A stretch of DNA of 9,191 nt from an uncultured Clostridia bacterium. GTDB taxonomy: Bacteria; Bacillota; Clostridia; Christensenellales; UBA1242. This document shows positions 1 through 6,199 of this stretch, one piece after another. The stretch spans positions 1 to 9,191 of the forward strand of contig CANRGF010000030.1 in the NCBI GenBank assembly GCA_947630075.1, read 5' to 3'. A program made the translations under genes and the position numbers. Within the stretch, counting starts at the first letter, position 1. Every line of letters starts with the position of its first letter. Under the pieces are notes generated by a model that searched no databases, had not been told where the DNA came from, and worked only from the letters and a program-made list of their open reading frames with translations.

Positions 1-744
1 TTTTGCATCGGCGGCGGTTATTGTGTTTTTGTCCTCCACCTGCACATAGTCGCGCACGCGCTTTAAAAGGCGGTTTGCCACGCGCGGAGTGCCACGGCTG
101 CGCTTTGCAATTTCCACTTCGGCATCTTTTTCTATCTGCACACCCAAAATGCTTGCCGAGCGCGAAATGATTTTTGCAATCTCTTCAACCGAATACATCT
201 CCAAGCGGCAAACAACGCCAAACCTATCCCGCAACGGACTTGAAAGGTTGCCCACCTTGGTTGTTGCGCCAATAAGCGTGAAAGGTTGAATTTTAAGCCT
301 CATGCTGCGCGCGCTTGGCCCTTTGCCCACGATGAAATCTAGCGCATAGTCCTCCATTGCGGGATACAAAATTTCTTCCACCGATTTTGAAATGCGGTGA
401 ATTTCATCAATGAAAAGCACATCGTTAGTGTTTAAATTTGTTAAAATTGCGGCAAGGTCGGCAGCGTTTTCAATGCTTGGGCCGCTGGTAATTTTAATTT
501 GGCTGCCCATTTCGTTGGCAATAATGTGGCTTAATGTGGTTTTGCCAAGCCCGGGCGGGCCATAAAGCAAAACATGGTCGAGCGCCTCTTTCCTTTTCTT
601 TGCCGCGTTGATATACACTTTAAGATTAGATTTAATTTTTTCCTGCCCGACATATTCGTCAAAAGACATAGGTCTAAGTTTGTTTTCGACCTCAACATCG
701 CTCATGTTTTTTGTGCTTGAAATAAATCTATCTTTCTCTTCCAT
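1..744 (-). CDS. ruvB: RuvB, Holliday junction branch-migration ATPase (C-terminus cut by the window edge)
   Basis: RuvB is the hexameric AAA+ motor that, with RuvA, drives branch migration of Holliday junctions during recombinational repair. The first 248 residues are present. They include Walker A GPPGLGKTT (about 62-70), Walker B FIDEIH (111-116), the sensor-1 region GATTK (159-163), the arginine-finger segment SPLRDRFG (169-176) and the sensor-2 region GTPRTANRLL (218-227). The C-terminal winged-helix domain, roughly 80-90 residues in the family, lies beyond position 1. The ATG at 744 follows an AAAGGAAA ribosome binding site, and the N-terminal length fits the family. The gene starts 13 bases after the TIM-barrel gene, so it is probably the last or a late gene of the ruv operon. 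It is not next to ruvA, which is unusual. Hand counts of a few 60-base lines gave about 43-58% GC, well above the three genes just upstream. Confidence 0.97.
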   Translation of the reverse strand, partial: MEEKDRFISSTKNMSDVEVENKLRPMSFDEYVGQEKIKSNLKVYINAAKKRKEALDHVLLYGPPGLGKTTLSHIIANEMGSQIKITSGPSIENAADLAAILTNLNTNDVLFIDEIHRISKSVEEILYPAMEDYALDFIVGKGPSARSMRLKIQPFTLIGATTKVGNLSSPLRDRFGVVCRLEMYSVEEIAKIISRSASILGVQIEKDAEVEIAKRSRGTPRVANRLLKRVRDYVQVEDKNTITAADAK

Positions 745-757
745 AATGTTTCCTTTT

Positions 758-1582
758 TTATTGCTTTCTATATTTATCCAATAAACTTTCTAATTTTTCT
801 GCCCTCTTATACGCTTCTTTTAAATATTGTTCGTTTGTTAATTTATTATAAGGAGTAGGCATCCCCCAGCAGTCTTTATGCACCTCTAACATTGTTACAT
901 TTTTATAAGACGTTTTGGCAAGCTTTTCACACACTTTATTAAAGTTAATTTTGCCGTCAAAAGGCAGAAAATGCAAATCATTTGACCAATCAAATCCATA
1001 TTCCCAATCCATTTTGTTATCGTGCAAATGCACCGCCAAAATTCTATTGCCATAACGTTTTAATAAGTCCACTTTTGGCAAATATAATTGATGATGCCCA
1101 CAATCATAGCAAAAACCTAAGTTTTTATCCTTTATGTTTTCCATGACATAAACAAAATGTTTATAACTTAATTTATCTAAATTTTCCAAAGCAATTTTAA
1201 CCTTGTGTTTTTTTGCAAAATCAACTATTTTTTTGATGCATTTCAACCCATGTTCGTTTGGCGGAAGTGCAAGTTCATTTGCCGAGCCCCTGGTTGCATG
1301 CATAACCGCTATTGAAATTCCATATTTAGCGCAGAGCGCAATTTGCTCTTTTAAACTCTGAACCACTATTTCGTTCTCTGGCCCTTTGCACCATAAATTG
1401 TTCGAATTAGTTAAATGCACATAAGGAACATTTAAACCTAATCTTAATGCTTCTTTTAACAGTTCTTCTGTCAAACCGGTTTTAAAAGCCACCATAACAT
1501 TTTTAAAACCTGCATTTTTTATGTTTAATAAAATTTCTTTATAGTCTTTGCCACATTCACAATTTGTGTTAATCCCTATCAT
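758..1582 (-). CDS. Xylose isomerase-like TIM-barrel protein (sugar phosphate isomerase/epimerase or AP endonuclease 2 superfamily)
   Basis: This 274-residue protein has the pattern of the AP-endonuclease-2/xylose-isomerase-like TIM barrel. Likely metal or substrate residues sit at strand ends: H56 (YVHLT), H95 (AVMHATRG), E133 (IALENL), D160 with H163/H164 (CYDCGHH), H185 and H187-D188 (AVHLHDN), H204 and D209-G210 (HFLPFDGKI), and E233 (MLEVH). In the family these residues bind a divalent metal and position a sugar or sugar phosphate. The family also includes endonuclease IV, and the substrate cannot be told from sequence alone. It most resembles the generic sugar isomerase/epimerase branch. 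The ATG at 1582 has an AAAGGAGC site about 5 bases upstream. It lies 34 bases after the CYTH-like gene and 13 bases before ruvB, so it is co-transcribed with a recombination gene with no obvious functional link. It is AT-rich compared with ruvB. Confidence 0.85.
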   Translation of the reverse strand: MIGINTNCECGKDYKEILLNIKNAGFKNVMVAFKTGLTEELLKEALRLGLNVPYVHLTNSNNLWCKGPENEIVVQSLKEQIALCAKYGISIAVMHATRGSANELALPPNEHGLKCIKKIVDFAKKHKVKIALENLDKLSYKHFVYVMENIKDKNLGFCYDCGHHQLYLPKVDLLKRYGNRILAVHLHDNKMDWEYGFDWSNDLHFLPFDGKINFNKVCEKLAKTSYKNVTMLEVHKDCWGMPTPYNKLTNEQYLKEAYKRAEKLESLLDKYRKQ

Positions 1583-1616
1583 ATTGCTCCTTTAAATTCT
1601 AAAATAGTAAGTTTCC

Positions 1617-2162
1617 TTAACCATTTTGGTTTTCGCTATACATCTTTTTGCCATAATAAAATGTTCGTAATTTATCTAACCCTAAGTCTGTTTGCTTAAA
1701 TTTAAAGCCATAACCATTTAATTCTTTAATTAAAAGTTCTCGTTGTTTTTTAGGTGAATATTTGTCATAATCATGATTATTATAATAAACCAACAAACCA
1801 AGGTCTTTTATGTCTTGCAGTTGAATGCGCGTGTTCATGCCATCTTTCATGTAGTGAAAATCAAATTTTATTGTGTCGAAAACTTTGGTGTATCCTTGCT
1901 TAATTAGTTCTTCCTCTTGCTGCAACATTTTTTTGTTGTTTCCAAGCGGTTTTGTGTTTATTCCACCACCTGACATACGCAATCTAATGCAAGCATTTTT
2001 CATTTGATTTTCGGTTAAACCATCAAAATTAGTGTCTTTTGCGTAATATAAATCATGTGTTATGCAGGCAAAAACTAACTGCATGCCTTGCTTTTGCAGC
2101 ATATCGTGATAATAAATTAAATGCTTTTTAAGTGGCATTCCCACTTCAACAATTGTTGACAT
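1617..2162 (-). CDS. Conserved hypothetical protein, possibly CYTH-like
   Basis: This 181-residue soluble protein has no confident family assignment. The segment from about residue 36, HDLYY followed some 20 residues later by CIRLR (58-62), resembles the middle strands of the CYTH fold (class IV adenylyl cyclase and thiamine-triphosphatase family), where a D-x-YY strand and an RxR strand line the phosphate tunnel. A later segment, RIQLQDIKDLGLLVYYNN (112-129), could be the family's second-half strands. The N-terminal EXEXK signature is not seen. The protein begins STIVEVGMPLKK instead, so triphosphate chemistry is uncertain. The C-terminus has a basic, aromatic tail (DKLRTFYYGKKMY, 163-175). 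The ATG at 2162 follows AAAAGGAAA. It sits 19 bases after the zinc-ribbon gene and 34 bases before the TIM-barrel gene, within an AT-rich trio between ruvA and ruvB. That this is a real gene is well supported by length, ribosome binding site and operon fit. Its function is not. Confidence 0.72.
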   Translation of the reverse strand: MSTIVEVGMPLKKHLIYYHDMLQKQGMQLVFACITHDLYYAKDTNFDGLTENQMKNACIRLRMSGGGINTKPLGNNKKMLQQEEELIKQGYTKVFDTIKFDFHYMKDGMNTRIQLQDIKDLGLLVYYNNHDYDKYSPKKQRELLIKELNGYGFKFKQTDLGLDKLRTFYYGKKMYSENQNG

Positions 2163-2181
2163 ATTTTCCTTTTAATCGTAA

Positions 2182-2538
2182 TTATTTCGTACTTTTTAAA
2201 TTTTCATAATCTTTAATTGTTATTTTTGTTTTTTCTATAGCATCGGCGAACAATCTTAATGCAAGCAGTTTTTCTTTTTCATAAATCATAGGCACAGCCA
2301 AAATCGCATTGCATTTTTCACAACACAAATTTTCAAGATTTTTTATATTTTTATTAGTTACATTTTCCACTAAAGATTTTGGGTATACAATTCTATCACA
2401 ATACAACCTATATAAATTTCCGGGACCATCTTTTTGATAAATGCAAATAAGATTATTACAACGCCTACAATTTAATTTTAGAAGTGTGCTAGTACCTCCA
2501 CGATTGCGTGTATAACTATCTTTTTTAAACTTATACAT
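2182..2538 (-). CDS. Small putative zinc-ribbon protein of unknown function
   Basis: This 118-residue protein has two CxxC knuckles, C24-C27 (NCRRC) and C73-C76 (CEKC), about 46 residues apart, as in a zinc ribbon or rubredoxin-like metal site. Extra cysteines are at 32, 47 and 72. Between the knuckles is a distinctive stretch, YQKDGPGNLYRLYCDRI (34-50). After the second knuckle comes AVPMIYEKEKLLALRLF (81-97), then a charged C-terminal helix. I do not recognise a named family, and the function is unknown. Nucleic-acid or protein binding would be typical of zinc ribbons, but this is inference. The ATG at 2538 is only 2 bases after the ruvA stop. Its ribosome binding site (GGGCGGG) lies in the last ruvA codons, so translation is probably coupled to ruvA. 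Hand-counted GC is about 22-32% per 60-base line, far below ruvA. Confidence 0.75.
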   Translation of the reverse strand: MYKFKKDSYTRNRGGTSTLLKLNCRRCNNLICIYQKDGPGNLYRLYCDRIVYPKSLVENVTNKNIKNLENLCCEKCNAILAVPMIYEKEKLLALRLFADAIEKTKITIKDYENLKSTK

Positions 2539-2540
2539 AT

Positions 2541-3131
2541 CTACCCGCCCATATTGTGTAAGGCTTTGGCAACAATTTGCTCGGCTGTGTCGCCATCAAT
2601 GAACACCTGTTTTGCTAGGCGAAGTGCCTCATTTTTATTTATGCCAAGGCTGGTGAGCACCACAACGGCGTCATCAATGCTGGCATTTTTGACGTTAACT
2701 GGGGCTTCTTGTGGCAAAATATAGTCAAATGGCTTAATCTTATCTTTAAGCTCTAACACAATGCGCTCTGCCGTCTTTTTGCCGATTCCCTTGCAGTTTG
2801 CAATGACTGAAACATCTTCATTTATAATGCTAGTTATAAGCGCTGTCATGCGCTCTGCAGAAAGAATTTGGAGTGCCGTTTTTGGTCCAACGCCACTAAC
2901 AGAAATTAATTGCATGAAAAACTTCTTTTCTTCTGGGCTAACAAAACCAAAAAGGCTTAATTCGTCCTCTTTAACTTGCATATATGTGTAAATCTTGACC
3001 TCTTCGTCAACATTTGGCAAATTTGCCATGCAACTGTTTGTAACCGATATTAAAAAACCAACACCACCCACTTCAACTGTGATGTTGCCCATATCTTTTT
3101 CTCTTAAAATGCCTTTAATAAAACCTATCAT
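2541..3131 (-). CDS. ruvA: RuvA, Holliday junction DNA-binding subunit
   Basis: RuvA is a tetramer that binds the four-way junction and loads RuvB. The 196-residue product starts MIGFIKGI, the usual family N-terminus. It has an OB-fold (about 1-62), two helix-hairpin-helix motifs, GVGPKTA (within about 70-86) and GIGKKTA (within about 104-122), and a C-terminal RuvB-contacting three-helix domain (about 147-196, DDAVVVLTSLGINKNEA). The frame stays open to a GTG at 3170, which would add 13 residues and overlap ruvC. The ATG at 3131 is preferred because an AAGGAAGG ribosome binding site lies just upstream and MIGF is the conserved start. It begins 22 bases after the ruvC stop. The next gene downstream is a zinc-ribbon protein and not ruvB, which is 1.8 kb away. 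Confidence 0.96.
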   Translation of the reverse strand: MIGFIKGILREKDMGNITVEVGGVGFLISVTNSCMANLPNVDEEVKIYTYMQVKEDELSLFGFVSPEEKKFFMQLISVSGVGPKTALQILSAERMTALITSIINEDVSVIANCKGIGKKTAERIVLELKDKIKPFDYILPQEAPVNVKNASIDDAVVVLTSLGINKNEALRLAKQVFIDGDTAEQIVAKALHNMGG

Positions 3132-3153
3132 AACCTTCCTTAAACATAAAAAA

Positions 3154-3639
3154 TTACATACGATTATCACTCATAACGCTGCTGGTTTGGATATGACAAA
3201 TTGCCACGGCGAGAGCGTCAGCGGCATCGTCTGGTTTTGGAGTGGCGTTTAAACCCAAAATGCTTTTCACCATGAATTGCATTTGCTTTTTTTCTGCCCT
3301 GCCATTGCCCGTTAGTGCCTGCTTGATTTGCAGTGGAGTGTATTCAAACAGTTTGTTTAGATATTGCTTGCACGCCACAATAAGCGCACCACGAGCCTCC
3401 GCAACCGGAATGCCTGTGGTGATGTTTGTGTTGTAAAACAACTCTTCAAAAGCCACTTCGTCTGGTTTAAAAGTTTCCATCAGTTCGCAACAAGCCTTAT
3501 AGATTGTGAAAAGGCGCTCGCTGATGGACATGGTTTTAGGAGTGGTGATAACTCCATAGTCCACCACTTTAAAACCATTTGTTTCAATTATGCCATAGCC
3601 TATTATATTTAAGCCTGGGTCTATGCCTAAAACTCTCAT
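3154..3639 (-). CDS. ruvC: RuvC, Holliday junction resolvase
   Basis: RuvC is a dimeric endonuclease with an RNase H fold that nicks four-way junctions symmetrically. The 161-residue length is typical. The four acidic catalytic residues are in place: D7 (GIDPG), E65 (AFEELF), and D138 and D141 (PDDAADALA). The QALTGNGRAEKKQMQ segment (107-121) is the conserved DNA-contacting region. The ATG at 3639 follows a GGGGTGA ribosome binding site that overlaps the TAG stop of the coiled-coil gene 7 bases upstream. It is followed by ruvA after 22 bases, in the usual ruvC-ruvA order. No sign of damage. Confidence 0.97.
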   Translation of the reverse strand: MRVLGIDPGLNIIGYGIIETNGFKVVDYGVITTPKTMSISERLFTIYKACCELMETFKPDEVAFEELFYNTNITTGIPVAEARGALIVACKQYLNKLFEYTPLQIKQALTGNGRAEKKQMQFMVKSILGLNATPKPDDAADALAVAICHIQTSSVMSDNRM

Positions 3640-3646
3640 TTCACCC

Positions 3647-4243
3647 CTATGCAGACACTTTTAATTGAGAAATTATTGAATTCACACTTTCATACAACTC
3701 AGTGAAGCGCTCACTATCCACCTCAACTTTGTTTCTTTTAACATTATAATCGGCAATCAACATCTCAATCCTATCCAATATGGCACGGATTATTTTGACT
3801 TGCTGCTTATAACCTTTAATTAAAATTGGCTCAACCGATTTTTCACTTGAAACAATCGATTTAAATTCCCTGCAAAGTTCACTAACAGCGTGCTTATACT
3901 CTGTTTTGAGTGAGCCACACTCTTGCAAAGCAAGTTTATATCTATTGCAATTATCCTCAAAATTAGAATTTGCCTCAACGGCATCTTTGCCAAATTGGAT
4001 TATTTTTGATTTATTCTTTTTAAGTTCGCTTGCCCTATCGCTCTTTTTGAAGCTAGCTATTGAATTTGAGAGCATGTTTAAATCATTTTTAAGGTCTATC
4101 ATCTGCTCGTAATATGATGAAAGGCTTGCCCTGCTATCCTCAGCCGTGATTAACGACGAGTTATAAAGCGAAAAAAGAGCGGATAATTTGCTCCTATTAT
4201 CGTTTAATTCCTTCAAAATCTCTTTTAATCTTTCGTTATTCAT
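3647..4243 (-). CDS. Predicted helical coiled-coil protein of unknown function
   Basis: This 198-residue protein is highly charged and rich in Lys, Glu, Ser and Leu. It appears almost wholly alpha-helical: likely coiled-coil segments at about 1-65 and 85-195, few aromatic residues, no signal peptide and no membrane segment. I recognise no catalytic motif or family. The ATG at 4243 lies within the end of yebC with an 8-base overlap (ATGAATAA). An AGAGGAG site inside the last yebC codons serves as its ribosome binding site, pointing to translational coupling. It ends 7 bases before ruvC. Its position between yebC and ruvC, which are often adjacent, makes it an accessory gene of the operon. A structural or scaffolding role is possible but unproven. 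The coding call rests on length, ribosome binding site and tight packing. Confidence 0.8.
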   Translation of the reverse strand: MNNERLKEILKELNDNRSKLSALFSLYNSSLITAEDSRASLSSYYEQMIDLKNDLNMLSNSIASFKKSDRASELKKNKSKIIQFGKDAVEANSNFEDNCNRYKLALQECGSLKTEYKHAVSELCREFKSIVSSEKSVEPILIKGYKQQVKIIRAILDRIEMLIADYNVKRNKVEVDSERFTELYESVNSIISQLKVSA

Positions 4244-4967
4244 CTTGCTCCTCTAAATTGTGAATTACATCTATCACATCATCACTTTCGTTTAATTTAT
4301 CTATCATTTTGTTGAAGGTCTCTCGCTGATGTTCGTCTAAATTTATGTAGTTTTGCGGAATCATCTCCACCCCAGAAGAGAGGATTGTGTACCCCGCATT
4401 TTCAAAGGCAGAAACCAATTCATTTACTGCCGTGGCGTTCGGCTCAGTGTAGATTGTGAAGACATCTTCATCTTCGCAATCAATCGCATTCATGTTGATC
4501 GCCAACTCCATTGCGCTATCGCCATTAAACTTGTCGTTTTTCTCAACCACAACCACGCCTTTATTGTCAAACATATAACTCACACAGCCCGTTGAACCAA
4601 GGCTCCCACCAAACTTATCGAACGCGTAGCGGACATCACTGCTGGTGCGATTTTTGTTGTCTGTGAAACACTTCACAACCACTGCCACACCGCCAACACC
4701 GTATCCTTCATAAGTTTGCTCAAGGAAAGACGAACTATCAACCTCGCTATTTTTCTTAATAATGCTGTTTATTCTATCATTTGGCATATTGCATTGGCGA
4801 GCCTTAGCAATTGCCATTTTTAATTTGCTATTTGCGTCCACATTTGCGCCACCCTCTTTCACAGCCACCATTATTTCTCTGCCAACTTTTGTGAAAATTT
4901 TGCTACGCTCTGCGTCGCTCTTTTCCTTCCTTCCCTTAATGTTATTCCACTTGCTATGACCTGACAT
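4236..4967 (-). CDS. yebC: YebC/PmpR/TACO1-family protein
   Basis: This 243-residue protein begins with the hallmark MSGHSKWNNIKGRK. It continues with the N-terminal helical domain (to about 75) and the two alpha/beta domains, including EGYGVGGVAVVVKCFTDN (87-104) and FGGSLGSTGCVSYMF (118-132). The family was long annotated as a transcriptional regulator. Work on YebC and mitochondrial TACO1 supports a ribosome-associated role in translation, such as relief of stalling at proline-rich stretches. Which applies here cannot be read from sequence. The ATG at 4967 shares one base with the methyltransferase stop (TAATG), with GAGGTGA upstream, so it is translationally coupled. Its position shortly upstream of ruvC is common in bacteria. 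Confidence 0.95.
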   Translation of the reverse strand: MSGHSKWNNIKGRKEKSDAERSKIFTKVGREIMVAVKEGGANVDANSKLKMAIAKARQCNMPNDRINSIIKKNSEVDSSSFLEQTYEGYGVGGVAVVVKCFTDNKNRTSSDVRYAFDKFGGSLGSTGCVSYMFDNKGVVVVEKNDKFNGDSAMELAINMNAIDCEDEDVFTIYTEPNATAVNELVSAFENAGYTILSSGVEMIPQNYINLDEHQRETFNKMIDKLNESDDVIDVIHNLEEQDE

Positions 4968-5680
4968 TATCTCACCTCACTAATTCTTTGCATAATTATG
5001 CTGCCCGCAACTCCCGCATTTAGGCTTTCCACCTTATTGCTCATTGGCACGGACACCACCATATTGGCAAGCGAGCGAAAGCCCTCGCTAACGCCGTTTC
5101 CCTCATTTCCTATTATAACAGCAATTTTGCCTTTTGGCAAACGAATTTGGCTTATTGGAGAGCCAAACATATCGGCAACCACAAAATTCTCGGCTATTTT
5201 TTGCTTGTTTGATTGAAATTGGTCGAAAGTTAAAATGTGCAAGCGAGCGGACAAAGCAGTCCCTGCCGATGAACGAATTACTTTTTCTCCATAAGCATCT
5301 GCGCAGTTTATTAGATATATGTCCTCAAAACCAAACGCCATGGCAGAACGGATTAGCGTGCCCACATTGCCTGGGTCCTGAACATTGTCTAGCACCAAAG
5401 CATCTCCCTTAGACGATATGCTCGGCTCGTTAATTTTGCACACGCAGATGATGTTTTGATTAGTTTTTGTGGTGGCAAGAGAAGATAAAACTTGCTCACT
5501 CACCACGCAAGTGTTTGGATAGCCTGTTAATGATTTATTGGTGGTGATTGTGTATAAAATCTCTGCCCCATAGTGCAAAATATCTGCGCAAAACTTCTCC
5601 CCTTCCACAAAGAAGAGTTTGTTTTGCTTCCTAAATTTTTTATCTTTCAAATCTTTTATGTTTTGTTTAGTTAACTGCAT
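4967..5680 (-). CDS. TrmH/SpoU-family RNA 2'-O-methyltransferase
   Basis: SpoU-class enzymes use S-adenosylmethionine to methylate a ribose 2'-OH in rRNA or tRNA, through a trefoil-knot fold. The 237-residue product has an N-terminal substrate-binding domain (about 1-92, with FFVEGEKF at 23-30). It also has the three family motifs: motif 1 LDNVQDPGNVGTLIRSA (97-113), motif 2 IIGNEGNGVS (189-198) and motif 3 VPMSNKVESLNAGVAGSI (211-228). It resembles the RlmB/YsgA type, usually linked to 23S rRNA, but the target nucleotide is not determinable here. The N-terminus aligns with the family's normal start, so the ATG at 5680 is likely right. No Shine-Dalgarno sequence precedes it, although a strong -10 box ends 6 bases upstream. 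This is the first gene of the long ruv-containing operon. Confidence 0.93.
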   Translation of the reverse strand: MQLTKQNIKDLKDKKFRKQNKLFFVEGEKFCADILHYGAEILYTITTNKSLTGYPNTCVVSEQVLSSLATTKTNQNIICVCKINEPSISSKGDALVLDNVQDPGNVGTLIRSAMAFGFEDIYLINCADAYGEKVIRSSAGTALSARLHILTFDQFQSNKQKIAENFVVADMFGSPISQIRLPKGKIAVIIGNEGNGVSEGFRSLANMVVSVPMSNKVESLNAGVAGSIIMQRISEVR

Positions 5681-5686
5681 AATTTA

Positions 5687-5715
5687 ATTATATATAAAGT
5701 TAATATTATAGTCAA
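5687..5715 (-). promoter_or_regulatory. Candidate SigA-type promoter of the methyltransferase-yebC-ruv operon
   Basis: On the minus strand, TTGACT (5715-5710) and TATAAT (5692-5687) are separated by exactly 17 bases. The expected transcription start would fall at or next to the A of the ATG at 5680, giving a leaderless message. This fits the absence of a ribosome binding site. A second TATAAT at 5710-5705 could serve an alternative start, but it lacks a good -35 at the right distance. Confidence 0.6.
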
Positions 5716-5727
5716 ACAAATGTTTGA
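5712..5727. repeat. Inverted repeat overlapping a -35 box (possible operator)
   Basis: TCAAACA-AA-TGTTTGA is a perfect 7-base inverted repeat with a 2-base centre. It overlaps four bases of the -35 hexamer of the candidate operon promoter at 5687-5715. This is where a repressor would compete with RNA polymerase. The motif does not match an operator I know. In such AT-rich DNA a chance match is possible. Confidence 0.35.
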
Positions 5728-5866
5728 AATTCTACACAAAAATCGATTGATAAAATTGGCACATAATTAAAATCTCTAGCTGAGTGAATTTGCGAATATA
5801 AATATAGCAATAATCTTAGATAATAAAATCTTCATACAATTTGCCTTAATGTTTAGTTATTGCATG

Positions 5867-5893
5867 AAAAAAACTGCCTTTCGGCAGTTTTTT
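5867..5893 (-). terminator. Rho-independent terminator of the infC-rpmI-rplT operon
   Basis: On the minus strand, an AACTGCC/GGCAGTT stem closed by a GAAA tetraloop is followed by seven T residues. It begins 1 base after the rplT stop codon. The A-run on the other side pairs with the T-run, so the stem could extend to 11 pairs and might also act in the opposite direction. The gap from here to the methyltransferase start (5681-5866) holds only the candidate promoter and inverted repeat. I see no gene in it. Confidence 0.93.
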
Positions 5894-5894
5894 A

Positions 5895-6190
5895 TTATTT
5901 TGCATTTTTAGCAGTTTCAACCAATTTTGCAAATGCTGCTTTATCTGTGGCAGCCAAATCTGCAAGCACTTTGCGGTTCAACTCAACATTTGCCTTCTTT
6001 AAGCCATTGACAAACACACTATATGAGATGCCGTTTTCTCTGCAACCTGCATTGATACGGGTTATCCACAATGAGCGCATATCACGCTTTTTAAGCTTTA
6101 AAGTTTAGACTTTGCTCCGCGATAACCTTTGGCTTGTTTTAAAATGGCACGACGCTTTTTAACTGCACTAACTCCACGCTTAATTCTCAT
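5895..6190 (-). pseudogene. rplT: Ribosomal protein L20 gene with internal deletion and frameshift
   Basis: L20 binds 23S rRNA early in 50S assembly and represses its own operon. Two reading frames together give an L20 with its middle missing. The first (6190 to a TAA at 6098) encodes 30 residues, starting MRIKRGVSAVKKRR and ending YRGAKSKL. The second continues in another frame from about 6098 (KLKKRDMRSLWITRINAG) to the stop at 5895, ending with an intact C-terminal domain. L20 proteins normally have about 20 residues between the SKL and LKKRD positions, and here only 5 bases separate them. The net loss is therefore close to 55 bases, not a multiple of three. Present residues plus about 20 missing give about 116, the normal family length. 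GGAGGG 5 bases before the ATG, tight spacing after rpmI (9 bases) and the terminator downstream are all intact. It is either a real recent mutation or a collapse or error in the assembly. Since L20 is essential or nearly so in most bacteria, an error or a second copy elsewhere should be considered. Confidence 0.88.
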
Positions 6191-6199
6191 TTCGCCCTC

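Noticed and set aside
89..289. Plus-strand open frame within the ruvB region.
   Set aside because: The minus strand here encodes conserved RuvB sequence including the arginine finger and sensor 2, so the plus-strand frame is a shadow.
3132..3170. N-terminal extension of RuvA from a GTG at 3170.
   Set aside because: It would overlap the end of ruvC, has no good ribosome binding site, and MIGF at 3131 is the conserved family start with AAGGAAGG upstream.
5134..5412. Plus-strand open frame of 92 codons opposite the methyltransferase gene.
   Set aside because: It is the shadow of a conserved coding sequence, with no ribosome binding site or family resemblance.
6080..6110. Programmed frameshift in rplT.
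   Set aside because: No slippery sequence with a stimulatory structure was evident, and slipping would not supply the roughly 20 missing residues.
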